DNA from: Bacteroidales bacterium
Lineage (GTDB): Bacteria; Bacteroidota; Bacteroidia; Bacteroidales; UBA1715
Direction: 5' to 3'
Length of the DNA stretch: 37,512 nt
Assembly (NCBI GenBank): GCA_017552705.1
Contig: JAFZOY010000015.1
Location: forward strand, 1 to 37,512
A model generated the notes under the pieces. That model was not told the DNA's origin, did not search any database, and saw only the letters and a list, made by a program, of their open reading frames with translations. Position 1 is the stretch's first letter; each line of letters begins with the position of its first letter. Of this stretch, positions 1 through 8,491 are shown piece by piece. The position numbers and the translations under genes are program-made.

Positions 1-477
1 ATCAACAGTGCCCTGTCCCACCAAAAACTCACCAGTGGAAATATCGAGGAATGCGACACCGACAACAGAATGAGAATAATATATGGCTGCAAGAAAATTA
101 TTTTCCCGATTTTCCAACATACTTTCGCTCAACGACACACCCGGCGTAACAAGCTCAGTAATACCACGTTTCACCAAAGTTTTTGTCTTCGACGGATCTT
201 CCAACTGCTCACAAATGGCAACCCGTTGTCCTGCCCTGACCAATTTGGGAAGATACGTGTCGAGCGCATGATACGGGAATCCCGCCATCTCTGTTTCGTT
301 TGGCGTACCTGCCGCACGGCGAGTGAGCGTTATGCCCAATATTTGCGATGCAAGCACCGCATCGGAGGAATATGTCTCATAAAAATCGCCAACTCTATAC
401 AGCAATATTGCATCAGGATGTTTTTCCTTCATCTGGAAATATTGCCGCATCATTGGAGTATCAATAGATTTCGCCAC
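1..477 (-). CDS. mutS: DNA mismatch repair protein MutS, N-terminal part (gene runs off the window)
   Basis: Read on the minus strand, the frame gives the mismatch-recognition domain I of MutS. It contains the block [22 protein letters not shown] around the conserved Phe-x-Glu mismatch reader (residues D-F-Y-E-T), then LGITLTRR and [14 protein letters not shown], all standard MutS signatures. MutS recognises mismatches and recruits MutL. The frame stays open to base 1, so only about the first 159 residues are present. The start is uncertain. I chose GTG at 477, which gives [14 protein letters not shown], because an in-frame stop lies not far upstream and a TAnnTTTG box sits at 499-506. The ATG at 453 is the alternative. 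The gene is divergent from guaA. Confidence 0.9.
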   Translation of the reverse strand, partial: MAKSIDTPMMRQYFQMKEKHPDAILLYRVGDFYETYSSDAVLASQILGITLTRRAAGTPNETEMAGFPYHALDTYLPKLVRAGQRVAICEQLEDPSKTKTLVKRGITELVTPGVSLSESMLENRENNFLAAIYYSHSVVGVAFLDISTGEFLVGQGTVD

Positions 478-498
478 AACACTACGTTTTAGGAAAAC

Positions 499-506
499 CA
501 AAAATA
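499..506 (-). promoter_or_regulatory. Predicted -7 box for mutS
   Basis: TATTTTTG on the minus strand matches the Bacteroidota -7 consensus TAnnTTTG, 21 bases before the chosen mutS GTG. No TTTG is seen at the expected -33 distance. Confidence 0.4.
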
Positions 507-729
507 CTAATTTATACCCAGCCTATACCACTCTATATACGGCATTGTTTCAACATTTTTTCAAACAACCAACAGCAATGCACAGAGCCGCAAGCATTGC
601 AACTCTGCAAGATTTAGAAATAACACTAAAATCTATTGTTTTATAATTGTTGTTCGCTCTGTATTATTCACAACCAATACATACTTTTTATTTTTTACCA
701 ATCTTTTATTTTATTTGTAATAATCATTG

Positions 730-737
730 TATTTTTG
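730..737 (+). promoter_or_regulatory. Predicted -7 box for guaA
   Basis: TATTTTTG matches TAnnTTTG and lies 18 bases before the guaA ATG. A TTTG at 714-717 is too close to be a canonical -33. The 278-base gap between mutS and guaA is AT-rich, and I saw no purine riboswitch-like fold in it. Confidence 0.4.
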
Positions 738-755
738 TGCCACAAATACAAAACA

Positions 756-2360
756 ATGGAGAAAATCATCATCTTAGACTTTGGTTCGCAGACGACACAG
801 CTCATCGGTCGCCGTGTCCGCGAATTGGACATGTTCTGCGAAATCGTTCCCCACAACAAGTTTCCGAAAGACGACAAAGACGTTATCGGTGTAATCCTGA
901 GCGGCTCGCCATTTAGCGTATATGACGAAAAAGCGTTCAAAGTAGATTTGACCGACATTCGCGGAAAATACCCTATCCTCGGCATTTGCTACGGTGCTCA
1001 GTTTATGGCTCAAACCTACGGTGGAAAGGTTGAATCGGCTGGGACTCGCGAATATGGTCGTGCAAATCTTTCGTCATTCGACAAGTCTAACCCATTGTTG
1101 CAAGGTTTCGACGAAAATTCACAAGTATGGATGTCGCACGGCGATACAATTACCAAACTACCAGCGAATTGCAAAAAGATTGCATCAACAAGCAAGGTTG
1201 ATTTTGCGGCATATCAGTTCGAAGGCGAAAAAGTTTGGGGCGTACAGTTCCATCCCGAAGTGTTCCACTCGGTACAAGGCTCGTTGTTGCTCAAAAACTT
1301 TGTGGTAAACATCTGTGGCGGCCACCAAACGTGGAGCCCCGCTTCGTTCGTTGAAACTACCGTTGCTGAATTAAAGGCACAAATCGGTAACGACCGTGTG
1401 ATTCTTGGTTTGAGCGGTGGCGTGGATTCATCGGTTGCAGCTGTTTTATTGAATAAGGCTATCGGCAAAAACCTGACGTGTATTTTTGTTGACCACGGAA
1501 TGTTGCGTAAAAATGAGTTCAAAAACGTGCTCCACGATTACGAATGTCTTGGTTTGAACGTGATTGGCGTTGACGCAAGCGAGAAATTCTTCAAGGAACT
1601 TGAAGGCGTGACCGAACCAGAACGCAAACGTAAGATTATCGGTGCAGGATTCATTGACGTATTCGACACTGAGGCTCAAAAGATTACCGATGCAAAATGG
1701 TTGGCGCAAGGCACGATTTATCCCGACAGAATCGAAAGTTTGAGCATTACGGGTATGGTTATCAAGAGCCACCACAATGTGGGCGGTTTGCCAGAAAAAA
1801 TGCACCTTAAACTTTGTGAACCATTGAAATGGTTGTTCAAGGACGAAGTTCGCCGTGTTGGCCGTCAGTTAGGCATGCCAGAACACTTGATTACCCGTCA
1901 CCCATTCCCAGGTCCTGGTTTGGCCGTAAGAATTTTGGGCGACATCACACGCGACAAGGTTCGTATTCTGCAAGATGCCGATGATATTTTCATTCAAGGT
2001 TTGCGCGACTGGAAGGTGAAACTTTCTGGCGAAGAAGCCCGCAAGGTGCTTGCCGCTGGCGTTCCTGCAAATATGACAAACGGCGAAATCGAAGTTTCGC
2101 TCTACGACCAGATTTGGCAAGCAGGCGTTATCTTGTTGCCAATCAAGAGCGTGGGCGTTATGGGCGATGAACGTACCTACGAACGTGCCGTTGCTCTCCG
2201 TGCCGTTACCAGCACCGACGCAATGACGGCAGACTGGGCACATCTACCCTACGATTTTATGGCAAAAGTGTCGAACGACATTATAAATAAGGTGAAAGGT
2301 GTAAATCGCGTTTGCTACGATATTTCATCGAAACCACCTTCAACAATAGAATGGGAATAG
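756..2360 (+). CDS. guaA: GMP synthase (glutamine-hydrolysing)
   Basis: Converts XMP to GMP using glutamine and ATP in the last step of guanine nucleotide synthesis. The product is 534 residues, close to the usual 515-530. The N-terminal class I glutamine amidotransferase has the nucleophile Cys78 in GICYGAQ and the His-x-Glu of VQFHPEV near residue 167. The ATP pyrophosphatase P-loop GLSGGVDSS is near residue 218, followed by the dimerisation domain ending in PPSTIEWE. An upstream in-frame extension begins at 636, but I chose ATG 756 because [12 protein letters not shown] is the family's standard N-terminus and a TAnnTTTG box lies just before it. The gene is monocistronic, with a strong terminator directly after the stop. 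Confidence 0.97.
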   Translation: MEKIIILDFGSQTTQLIGRRVRELDMFCEIVPHNKFPKDDKDVIGVILSGSPFSVYDEKAFKVDLTDIRGKYPILGICYGAQFMAQTYGGKVESAGTREYGRANLSSFDKSNPLLQGFDENSQVWMSHGDTITKLPANCKKIASTSKVDFAAYQFEGEKVWGVQFHPEVFHSVQGSLLLKNFVVNICGGHQTWSPASFVETTVAELKAQIGNDRVILGLSGGVDSSVAAVLLNKAIGKNLTCIFVDHGMLRKNEFKNVLHDYECLGLNVIGVDASEKFFKELEGVTEPERKRKIIGAGFIDVFDTEAQKITDAKWLAQGTIYPDRIESLSITGMVIKSHHNVGGLPEKMHLKLCEPLKWLFKDEVRRVGRQLGMPEHLITRHPFPGPGLAVRILGDITRDKVRILQDADDIFIQGLRDWKVKLSGEEARKVLAAGVPANMTNGEIEVSLYDQIWQAGVILLPIKSVGVMGDERTYERAVALRAVTSTDAMTADWAHLPYDFMAKVSNDIINKVKGVNRVCYDISSKPPSTIEWE

Positions 2361-2373
2361 AAAACTGAAAATC

Positions 2374-2408
2374 AAGCCCTGTGAGATAATTCTTATAGGG
2401 CTTTTTTT
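2374..2408 (+). terminator. Rho-independent terminator of guaA
   Basis: AAGCCCT pairs with AGGGCTT, and the stem extends inward through weaker pairs to a TAAT loop. A T-run follows. It lies between the convergent guaA and maf stops. Confidence 0.85.
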
Positions 2409-2997
2409 ATGGATTCCAACGAAGGATTTCCTTGTACAATCTATGAACAGGCAAGCCCATTACATTATAATACGAGCCCTCAATCCGTTCAATACACATA
2501 TACCCGATCCACTCCTGAACGCCGTATGCGCCAGCTTTGTCCAACGGACAATAGGTTTCCACATAATAATCCACATCCTCGTCGGCTATAGCGGCAAATG
2601 TTACTTGCGTTTCACACCGAAACGAACAATGTGATTGTTTTGTACCAAAACAAACACCGCTAATCACGGTATGCGTTTTTCCCGACAAGAAACGTATCAT
2701 TTGCTTTGCCTCGTCTTTACTTTTTGGCTTGCCCACGGCTTTTCCCTCACAAAACACTAACGTATCGGCGGTAATGAGAAAATCCTGTTCCCTTAAATCA
2801 TCAAATGCCGCAAACTTTTGTTCAGCAATAGATTGGGGAATTTCGTGGAATGGCAACGAAGAATCAATAACCTCCGTAGTATTTTTCACCCGAATTTCGA
2901 ATGGAATATCCAAACCCGCCAACAAATCCTTTCGCCGTGGCGACGCAGAACCAAGTATCACATTGAATGACTGTAATTTACGAGCAAGAGTGTGCAT
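2407..2997 (-). CDS. maf: Maf-family nucleoside triphosphate pyrophosphatase
   Basis: House-cleaning pyrophosphatase that hydrolyses non-canonical or excess NTPs to NMP. The 196 residues fit the family. Visible are the substrate-binding SASPRR at 17-22, the catalytic-type Asp78 in ITADTLV, the GKP segment and LSGKTHTVISGV. The KAGAYGVQ block resembles the YhdE (dTTP/UTP) subgroup rather than YceF, so a dTTP/UTP preference is inferred. It is the last gene of a minus-strand operon: its start lies 2 bases after the stop of the UbiA gene. Confidence 0.93.
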   Translation of the reverse strand: MHTLARKLQSFNVILGSASPRRKDLLAGLDIPFEIRVKNTTEVIDSSLPFHEIPQSIAEQKFAAFDDLREQDFLITADTLVFCEGKAVGKPKSKDEAKQMIRFLSGKTHTVISGVCFGTKQSHCSFRCETQVTFAAIADEDVDYYVETYCPLDKAGAYGVQEWIGYMCIERIEGSYYNVMGLPVHRLYKEILRWNP

Positions 2998-2999
2998 AC

Positions 3000-3917
3000 T
3001 TATACCATTCGTGGAATCAGATAAACCAATCCTAACACCATCACTATTTTTAGAACGAGGCTGATTCTTGTATAGTCCTCAACTGATTTTGCCTTCAACA
3101 AAACCACAAAGGCATACAACAACGGAGTCGTAACTCCAATATTCAAAAACAGTAATGAATATACATCGTGTAATTTGCAGATTTGCGCATACGCCAATGC
3201 TATGAGAACAACCACGCTCACTCCTATTGTGCAATATCGTGCAGTTTGTATGCCCATTGCTATCGGCAACGTGTTACGGCCATACGTGCGGTCGCCTTCC
3301 ACATCTTCAATATCTTTCACCATTTCACGTTGCAGTGTCAGCAAAAAGGCAAATATGGCGTAGCCCAAACTCCACACTAATATTTCCTCGAAACGGATAT
3401 GCATATCCGACAACGCATTCAACGGCAACGCCAACAGCGGCAACATTTCGTACAAAACCTCAATAAGCGGAACTACCGCCACCAATAAGGCAACAACAAC
3501 ATTTCCCAAAACAGGCTCCTTGCTGAACGTTGTTGAATAAAACCAAAGTATGCCGGCAATAAATATAAAAACAAACGTGAAATTTGGCCGTCCGATGCCG
3601 AACGAAACAAGCCCGCCGCAGATGCAACCAACAATGTTGAAACACCAGTGCATAATCATTGCATTTCTACGATTGATTGATTTACCGATAATTACCTTAT
3701 CAGGTTTGTTCATCATATCGGCATTCACATCAAAATAATCGTTGATAATATATCCTGCCGCCGAAATACAAACTGTAGCCAACATCAACAAACTAAAACC
3801 AACGAACGACAATTGCAACGGCATAAACAAGCCAATGAGCGCATAACGCACCACCAGCATTGTGGCTACAATTATCAACAGGTTCTTGTATCGTATTAAG
3901 CGCAGGAAGTTCTTCAT
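3000..3917 (-). CDS. UbiA-family prenyltransferase
   Basis: Integral membrane protein of 305 residues with about eight to nine hydrophobic segments. It has the two Asp-rich prenyl-diphosphate/Mg2+ motifs of the UbiA superfamily: NDYFDVNAD (N59-D67) and DIEDVEGD (D202, D205, D209). Bacteroidota homologues are often annotated as geranylgeranylglycerol-phosphate geranylgeranyltransferases, but the acceptor cannot be read from sequence. The start is ATG 3917, which overlaps the stop of the upstream HAD gene as TAATG. A longer frame to 3947 would intrude into that gene. Context is an operon with a KdsC-like phosphatase, a DUF2520 protein and Maf. Confidence 0.88.
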   Translation of the reverse strand: MKNFLRLIRYKNLLIIVATMLVVRYALIGLFMPLQLSFVGFSLLMLATVCISAAGYIINDYFDVNADMMNKPDKVIIGKSINRRNAMIMHWCFNIVGCICGGLVSFGIGRPNFTFVFIFIAGILWFYSTTFSKEPVLGNVVVALLVAVVPLIEVLYEMLPLLALPLNALSDMHIRFEEILVWSLGYAIFAFLLTLQREMVKDIEDVEGDRTYGRNTLPIAMGIQTARYCTIGVSVVVLIALAYAQICKLHDVYSLLFLNIGVTTPLLYAFVVLLKAKSVEDYTRISLVLKIVMVLGLVYLIPRMV

Positions 3918-4438
3918 TACCAGACATATGCTTCGTCCAACAACCATTTATCTTGAGCGCGCAAGGTTTGTTCAATCACATCGCGGACACAACCTTGTCC
4001 CCCATTTTTGCAAGAAATATAATCAGAAATCTCCACAACTTCGTGTACGGCATCGGCTGGACAAACTTTCAGCCCGCACCGCTTCATAACCAACATATCG
4101 GGAATATCGTCGCCCATATACATGATTTCCTTTGGATTCAAGCCGTGACGGTTCATAAATTCCTCGAAACACACCATTTTGTCGCTTGCCTCGATAAACA
4201 CATCGGTAACGCCCAAATCGTTAAAGCGACCGATTATCGATTTGCATTTTCCTCCAGTGATAATCCCAATTTTATAGCCGATTTTCGATGCATAGTGAAC
4301 CGCATATCCGTCTTTCGTGTTGGTCGTCCGCATTTGCAGGCCGTTGCCGTCAACATACACGAACCCATTGGTCCACACCCCATCAACATCAAAAATAAAT
4401 GCCTTTATATGTTTTAATTGTTCCTTGAAATTTCCCAT
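3917..4438 (-). CDS. KdsC-like HAD-family phosphatase
   Basis: A 173-residue HAD hydrolase of the small cap-less KdsC/YrbI type. Motif I is FDVDGV at 16-21 (Asp17 nucleophile, Asp19), motif II is IITGG, and motif IV is YMGDDIPD. The C-terminal CKNGGQGCVRDVIE block is typical of 3-deoxy-D-manno-octulosonate 8-phosphate phosphatases, so Kdo-8-P hydrolysis is the likely role. The position after DVDGV is Trp, where Leu is common in KdsC, so a different substrate is possible. Its start is one base after the stop of the DUF2520 gene and its stop overlaps the UbiA start. No kdsA, kdsB or kdsD is in the window. Confidence 0.87.
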   Translation of the reverse strand: MGNFKEQLKHIKAFIFDVDGVWTNGFVYVDGNGLQMRTTNTKDGYAVHYASKIGYKIGIITGGKCKSIIGRFNDLGVTDVFIEASDKMVCFEEFMNRHGLNPKEIMYMGDDIPDMLVMKRCGLKVCPADAVHEVVEISDYISCKNGGQGCVRDVIEQTLRAQDKWLLDEAYVW

Positions 4439-4439
4439 A

Positions 4440-5213
4440 CTATTTTTCTTCGGAATGTGTTTTCACAATACTTTCACTGATTGAATTGTATATCTCAAGA
4501 ATATCCTCGTGGTTTGCCAACAAATCACGGTGTTTCTGCAAAATCTGCTCGTCGCCGCGAAGCGCAGGTCCCGTTTGGGCATCATACGGAGAATATTTCA
4601 ACATTTTCTCGAATGTTTCTTTCATCAACGGTTTCAACAACTCGAACTGAAGACTGTTTTCTTTCAGCAACGACTCGGCAAGCACACATAAATGATTCGA
4701 GAAATTGTTCACCAACACGGCGCTCAAATGCAAAATACTACGCTGTTGCGTCGATAGCACCTGAACATGCGGCGTGATGCGTTTCATCAAGTCAATAAGA
4801 ATCTGCGTATTTTCCTCTGTGTTAGCCTCAACAAACGCCGGAATTTCAGCATAATTCAAATCCTTGAATTTCGAGAATGTCTGCAACGGATACACACATC
4901 CGTAATTCAACGCATAATCGTAAAACACATTGATTCCGACGCTACCCGACGTATGCACAATCAATTTATCCCCCACATGCAACTGACGAAGAACAGGGAC
5001 AATTTGACTGTCGGTCACGCACAGGATATACACATCGGCGTTTTTATTTATAGAAGCGAAATCCGTAGCAAACGCACAGCCGATTTCCGATGCCAATTCC
5101 ACCGCCGACTTCATTGTGCGGCTCACAATCTGCAACACTTCCGAACCTGATGCCTTGAGAGCTTTTGCAAAATGCGTTCCAACGTTTCCTGCTCCAATTA
5201 TAACAACTTTCAT
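4440..5213 (-). CDS. Rossmann-fold oxidoreductase-like protein, DUF2520 type
   Basis: The 257 residues start with a Rossmann nucleotide-binding motif, GAGNVG at 7-12, followed by the beta-alpha-beta pattern of NADP-binding domains. The C-terminal half is helical and has the HLSAVLVNNFSNHL segment that marks the ProC-like DUF2520 family. The family is widespread in Bacteroidota but has no settled reaction; a pyrroline-5-carboxylate-reductase-like activity is sometimes suggested by fold only. It is the first gene of the DUF2520-kdsC-ubiA-maf operon, with a promoter-like sequence directly upstream. Confidence 0.85.
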   Translation of the reverse strand: MKVVIIGAGNVGTHFAKALKASGSEVLQIVSRTMKSAVELASEIGCAFATDFASINKNADVYILCVTDSQIVPVLRQLHVGDKLIVHTSGSVGINVFYDYALNYGCVYPLQTFSKFKDLNYAEIPAFVEANTEENTQILIDLMKRITPHVQVLSTQQRSILHLSAVLVNNFSNHLCVLAESLLKENSLQFELLKPLMKETFEKMLKYSPYDAQTGPALRGDEQILQKHRDLLANHEDILEIYNSISESIVKTHSEEK

Positions 5214-5241
5214 TGCAAATAAATTTCTTTCTCTACTTACG

Positions 5242-5272
5242 CAAAGATAGAATTTTTCTCAACAACAACAAT
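5242..5272 (-). promoter_or_regulatory. Predicted promoter of the DUF2520-kdsC-ubiA-maf operon
   Basis: On the minus strand ATTG (-33, one mismatch to TTTG), 19 bases, then TATCTTTG (-7, matches TAnnTTTG). The -7 box ends 28 bases before the ATG at 5213. Confidence 0.6.
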
Positions 5273-5284
5273 TTTAGATTATCA

Positions 5285-5303
5285 ATAGTTTGAATGAAAC
5301 TAT
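5285..5303 (-). terminator. Possible weak terminator hairpin after ribH
   Basis: ATAGTTT pairs with AAACTAT around a 5-base loop, just after the ribH stop. No T-run follows, so termination here is uncertain. Confidence 0.3.
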
Positions 5304-5306
5304 GAT

Positions 5307-5786
5307 TTAATTATACAACGCCATTTTTATTGCGGTTACAGCGGCCTCCACGCCTTTGTTGCCGTATTTTCCGCCGGCTCTGTCCAAAGCCTGTTCTTTG
5401 GTGTTCACTGTAAGCAATCCAAATATAAATGGCAAATCATACGAAAGATTCAGTTCCGTGATGCCATACGAAACAGATTGACAGATATACGTAAAATGTG
5501 GGGTTTCACCTTGAATCACTGTACCAATCACAATGATGGCGTCAACTTCGTAATTTTCAGCCATAACACGTGCGCCATACGTCAGTTCAAACGAACCAGG
5601 AACATAGTTCACGATTATGTTTTTTTCGTGAACGCCGTGTTTTTGAAGCGTTTCCACCGCTCCATGCAGCAATTGCGTATTGACATCCATGTTCCATTCG
5701 GCAACCACTATGCCTATGGACAATTCCGATGCATTTGGAACAGAATTCGGATTATATTCAGAAAGGTTCTTGAGCGATGTAGCCAT
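5307..5786 (-). CDS. ribH: 6,7-dimethyl-8-ribityllumazine synthase
   Basis: Penultimate enzyme of riboflavin synthesis. It condenses 5-amino-6-ribitylaminouracil with 3,4-dihydroxybutanone 4-phosphate. The 159 residues fit the usual 150-160. Visible signatures are the substrate-binding [11 protein letters not shown], the [16 protein letters not shown] block with the catalytic His, and [18 protein letters not shown], also typical of RibH. Its ATG overlaps the stop of the upstream TPR gene as TAATG, so the two are probably co-transcribed. Other rib genes are absent, and I saw no FMN riboswitch. Confidence 0.96.
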   Translation of the reverse strand: MATSLKNLSEYNPNSVPNASELSIGIVVAEWNMDVNTQLLHGAVETLQKHGVHEKNIIVNYVPGSFELTYGARVMAENYEVDAIIVIGTVIQGETPHFTYICQSVSYGITELNLSYDLPFIFGLLTVNTKEQALDRAGGKYGNKGVEAAVTAIKMALYN

Positions 5787-6466
5787 TATTTCTTCAATTG
5801 AGCACGAGTAATGTATTTTTCAATTGAAGATGCTTCCGGCGTACCATCATATTCTTTTTTAATTTGTTGATAAGCCTCAATAGCATCATCGTATTTGCCT
5901 AATTTTTCATACACCAAACCGGCTTTCATGAGATAACGTGGGCTTAACAATTCATCGTCAGCAACTTTCGCTGCTTTTTTATAAAGAGAAACAGCTTTTT
6001 TATAATTTTCTGTTTCAGAATATGCATCACCTAACAGACAGATAGCTTCTGACTCGATAATTGGATCGTCAGTTGAGAAATCGCTCAAATAATCGATAGC
6101 AGTTTCGAACTCGCCAAGACGCATAGCACAACAACCAGCGTAGTAACGAGCAGTATTTCCTGCTTTTGTGCTTCCAAATTCGTCAACGATATCTTCAAAA
6201 CCAGTTACGTTCTCATTTCCGTACAATGCGATATGGAACGAATCAATACGGAATTGGTTTTCAGCCGGCCACATTGCAGCCAATGCTTTATCCTGTTGTT
6301 TATCAAGATACAGATTTTTGTATGCGAAGACACCGCAAATCACCACTACTATTGCCGCAACTGCATATAACACAGTCTTTTTATTATTTTCAACAAATTG
6401 TTCAACCTTTGTCAATGAACTACCAATTTGTTCCAACTGATCCTGATTTTGTGTATCTTCTGCCAT
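5786..6466 (-). CDS. Membrane-anchored tetratricopeptide repeat protein (YfgM-like)
   Basis: A 226-residue protein with a short cytoplasmic N-terminus and one transmembrane helix at about residues 34-56. The remainder is a TPR-like helical region with repeats such as [24 protein letters not shown] and [18 protein letters not shown]. This matches the single-pass TPR proteins of the YfgM type, which act as periplasmic scaffolds or chaperone partners, but the role here is inferred only from architecture. It precedes ribH with a one-base overlap, an arrangement I believe is common in Bacteroidales. A TAnnTTTG box is found at 6496-6503. Confidence 0.8.
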   Translation of the reverse strand: MAEDTQNQDQLEQIGSSLTKVEQFVENNKKTVLYAVAAIVVVICGVFAYKNLYLDKQQDKALAAMWPAENQFRIDSFHIALYGNENVTGFEDIVDEFGSTKAGNTARYYAGCCAMRLGEFETAIDYLSDFSTDDPIIESEAICLLGDAYSETENYKKAVSLYKKAAKVADDELLSPRYLMKAGLVYEKLGKYDDAIEAYQQIKKEYDGTPEASSIEKYITRAQLKK

Positions 6467-6495
6467 TATATTATATAGTTAAATTTATTTGAGTG

Positions 6496-6503
6496 CAAAA
6501 ATA
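6496..6503 (-). promoter_or_regulatory. Predicted -7 box for the TPR-ribH unit
   Basis: TATTTTTG on the minus strand, 29 bases before the ATG. No matching -33 is seen. Confidence 0.45.
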
Positions 6504-6570
6504 GAATTTTCTTTTAGATATAGTATGCTTTGCGGGAAAAAAATTGCACAGATTTTCGTTTACCAAACTA

Positions 6571-6609
6571 TTTATAAAAAACAAAGGCTCCCAAAATGGA
6601 AGCCTTTGT
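6571..6609 (-). terminator. Rho-independent terminator of the HU gene
   Basis: ACAAAGGCT pairs with AGCCTTTGT, with further C-G pairs after one mismatch near the loop. On the minus strand the hairpin is followed by TTTTTATAAA. It begins 22 bases after the HU stop. Confidence 0.85.
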
Positions 6610-6631
6610 ATAATCTACATTATTATATAGA

Positions 6632-6910
6632 TTATTTTTTGTTAACTGTATCAGAAAGAGCTTTTCCTGCTTTGAATTGAGCAACTTTCTTAGCTGCAAT
6701 CTTGATTTCTTTACCAGTTTGTGGGTTACGACCAGTTCTAGCTGCTCTTTGGCCTACTTTGAAAGTACCGAAACCAATCAATTGAACACTGTCACCTTTT
6801 TTCAAAGATTTTGCTACTGCGTTAACGAATGCGTTAACTGCTTTTTCTGATGCTGCTTTTGTTAAGCCTGCTTCTGCAGCGATAGCTGCTACTAGTTCTT
6901 GTTTATTCAT
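6632..6910 (-). CDS. HU-family DNA-binding protein
   Basis: A 92-residue histone-like nucleoid protein. It starts [19 protein letters not shown] and has the [21 protein letters not shown] arm segment with the Arg-rich, Pro-containing beta-ribbon that intercalates DNA, then the [20 protein letters not shown]-terminal block. HU binds and bends DNA as a dimer. The gene stands alone with a good promoter upstream and a strong terminator downstream. Bacteroidales genomes usually carry several HU paralogues, so no letter is assigned. Confidence 0.95.
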   Translation of the reverse strand: MNKQELVAAIAAEAGLTKAASEKAVNAFVNAVAKSLKKGDSVQLIGFGTFKVGQRAARTGRNPQTGKEIKIAAKKVAQFKAGKALSDTVNKK

Positions 6911-6962
6911 AATAATAAAATTTAATTAATTAGTTATTTTTTTGTTTTAATTTCATTTTCTA

Positions 6963-6992
6963 CAAATATACTCATTTCTCAATATCTGCAAA
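6963..6992 (-). promoter_or_regulatory. Predicted promoter of the HU gene
   Basis: On the minus strand TTTG, 18 bases, then TATATTTG. Both elements match the Bacteroidota sigma-factor consensus. The -7 box ends 52 bases before the ATG. Confidence 0.7.
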
Positions 6993-7068
6993 GCTTTTCG
7001 CCAATTTTTTTATAAAAAAGTGCATTTTTTTCGATTTTTTCTCTTTTTCGACCATTTTTTAGCCCATA

Positions 7069-8406
7069 TCACAACAATTTGCTTGCTAAATCCGCCAATT
7101 CACTCCGCTCCCCTTTCACTAAATTCATGTGGGCAAAAACTGCCTGTCCGTTCATCTTTGAACTTAAATGAGAAAGTCCATTTGAATAGGTATCCAAATA
7201 TGGGGAATCAATTTGTTGGATATCGCCCGTAAATACAATCTTAGTTCCTTCGCCGGCACGGGTGATGATTGTCTTCACTTCGTGCGGGGTTAGGTTCTGC
7301 GCCTCATCAATAATAAAGAACACGTGCGACAACGAACGTCCACGGATATATGCCAATGGCGAAATTTCAAGAGAGCCTTCCCGCAACATATCATCAATCA
7401 TATTGATTTTTGCGCCATTGTTACGAAGATTCTGTTTTATTACCTGCAAATTGTCGAACAATGGCAGCATATACGGTTTGATTTTGTCTTTCTCGCCACC
7501 AGGCAGATAGCCCAAATCCCTATTCCCAAGTGCGACAATCGGACGGGCCAACAAAATCTGGTCGTAGTTTTCGTGCTGTTCGAGCGCGGCTGCCAAAGCG
7601 AGCAATGTTTTTCCCGTACCAGCCGTTCCTGTCAGCGCCATCAATTTCACATCGTCGTTCAGCAAGGCATGCATCGCAAATGTTTGTTCCGAATTGCGAG
7701 GTTCTATGCCCATCACACGAAACTTATTGACACGCGATATGTTTTTGCTCTTTGGATTATAATACGCCATCACCGAAGTGCTTCCATTCGTCAGCACAAA
7801 ATAATCATGTGTGGTCGGTTCGGGAATTCCAAGTTCCTTTGGTGTCACAGTGCAGTCTTTTGTGTTTTTCGCATACAATTTATTAATGTATGTGGAATCC
7901 ACATTGTCATATATCCGCACGCCTTCCTCTATCCTACCCAAATCACGTATCTTGTCGTTTTCAAAATCCTGCGCAATCAAACCGATAGATTTAGCCTTCA
8001 TCCGCATATTGATGTCCTTAGTTACCATTATAACCTGACGATCGGGATTTTCATTTTTCACAATCAACGCTGTAGCCAGAATTCTATGATCGGGAATTTG
8101 CTCCGCGAACGAGTTTTTCACTATCTCGGGATATGGAGAATGGGTACGCACGTACAACTTTCCATAGTGTTTTCCCAACGAAATACCGTCAGTTGGTATC
8201 TTGTCGCCCATCAAAGCATCAAGTTCACGGGCAAACTGACGGGAGTTCCAGCTCAGGTCTGACTCACCTTTCTTAAACTTATCGAGTTCCTCGAGCACCG
8301 TAATTGGAATCACAATGTCGTTTTCCTGAAAAGCATAGATTGCTCTATTATTATGTAAGATAACATTGGTATCTAAAACAAAAATTTTGGGTTTCTTCAC
8401 TGCCAT
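7069..8406 (-). CDS. PIN-domain plus PhoH-like ATPase fusion protein
   Basis: A 445-residue protein of the YlaK/PhoH2-like class. The N-terminal PIN ribonuclease-like domain begins FVLDTNVILHN with the metal-binding Asp12, and other PIN acids (VLEELDKFK, MVTKDINMR) follow. The C-terminal PhoH ATPase domain has Walker A GTAGTGKT near residue 260 and Walker B VFFIIDEAQN. Such fusions are RNA helicase/nuclease-like proteins; the substrate is unknown here. The start is uncertain: ATG 8406 puts the PIN motif where the family has it, while ATG 8433 adds nine residues. It lies 85 bases after the AI-2E transporter gene on the same strand. Confidence 0.88.
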   Translation of the reverse strand: MAVKKPKIFVLDTNVILHNNRAIYAFQENDIVIPITVLEELDKFKKGESDLSWNSRQFARELDALMGDKIPTDGISLGKHYGKLYVRTHSPYPEIVKNSFAEQIPDHRILATALIVKNENPDRQVIMVTKDINMRMKAKSIGLIAQDFENDKIRDLGRIEEGVRIYDNVDSTYINKLYAKNTKDCTVTPKELGIPEPTTHDYFVLTNGSTSVMAYYNPKSKNISRVNKFRVMGIEPRNSEQTFAMHALLNDDVKLMALTGTAGTGKTLLALAAALEQHENYDQILLARPIVALGNRDLGYLPGGEKDKIKPYMLPLFDNLQVIKQNLRNNGAKINMIDDMLREGSLEISPLAYIRGRSLSHVFFIIDEAQNLTPHEVKTIITRAGEGTKIVFTGDIQQIDSPYLDTYSNGLSHLSSKMNGQAVFAHMNLVKGERSELADLASKLL

Positions 8407-8491
8407 AATTATACGTTCTAAAAAGAATTTCATAAAAATACAAAATTCTTCTTATACAGCGCGCCAATTCGGGATTTTTTCTTAAAAATTT

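Noticed and set aside
636..755. N-terminal extension of guaA
   Set aside because: The added residues are unlike any GuaA, and a TAnnTTTG box lies within them. ATG 756 matches the family N-terminus.
3860..4417. Plus-strand open frame of 185 codons
   Set aside because: Antisense to the KdsC-like gene with its conserved HAD motifs.
5787..6631. FMN riboswitch for ribH
   Set aside because: ribH is the second gene after a TPR gene and no RFN-type conserved segments are visible upstream of either.
7324..8262. Long plus-strand open frame (312 codons)
   Set aside because: It is antisense to the PIN-PhoH gene, which has clear domain motifs. The antisense translation shows no family and has an unlikely Cys/His/Arg-rich composition.
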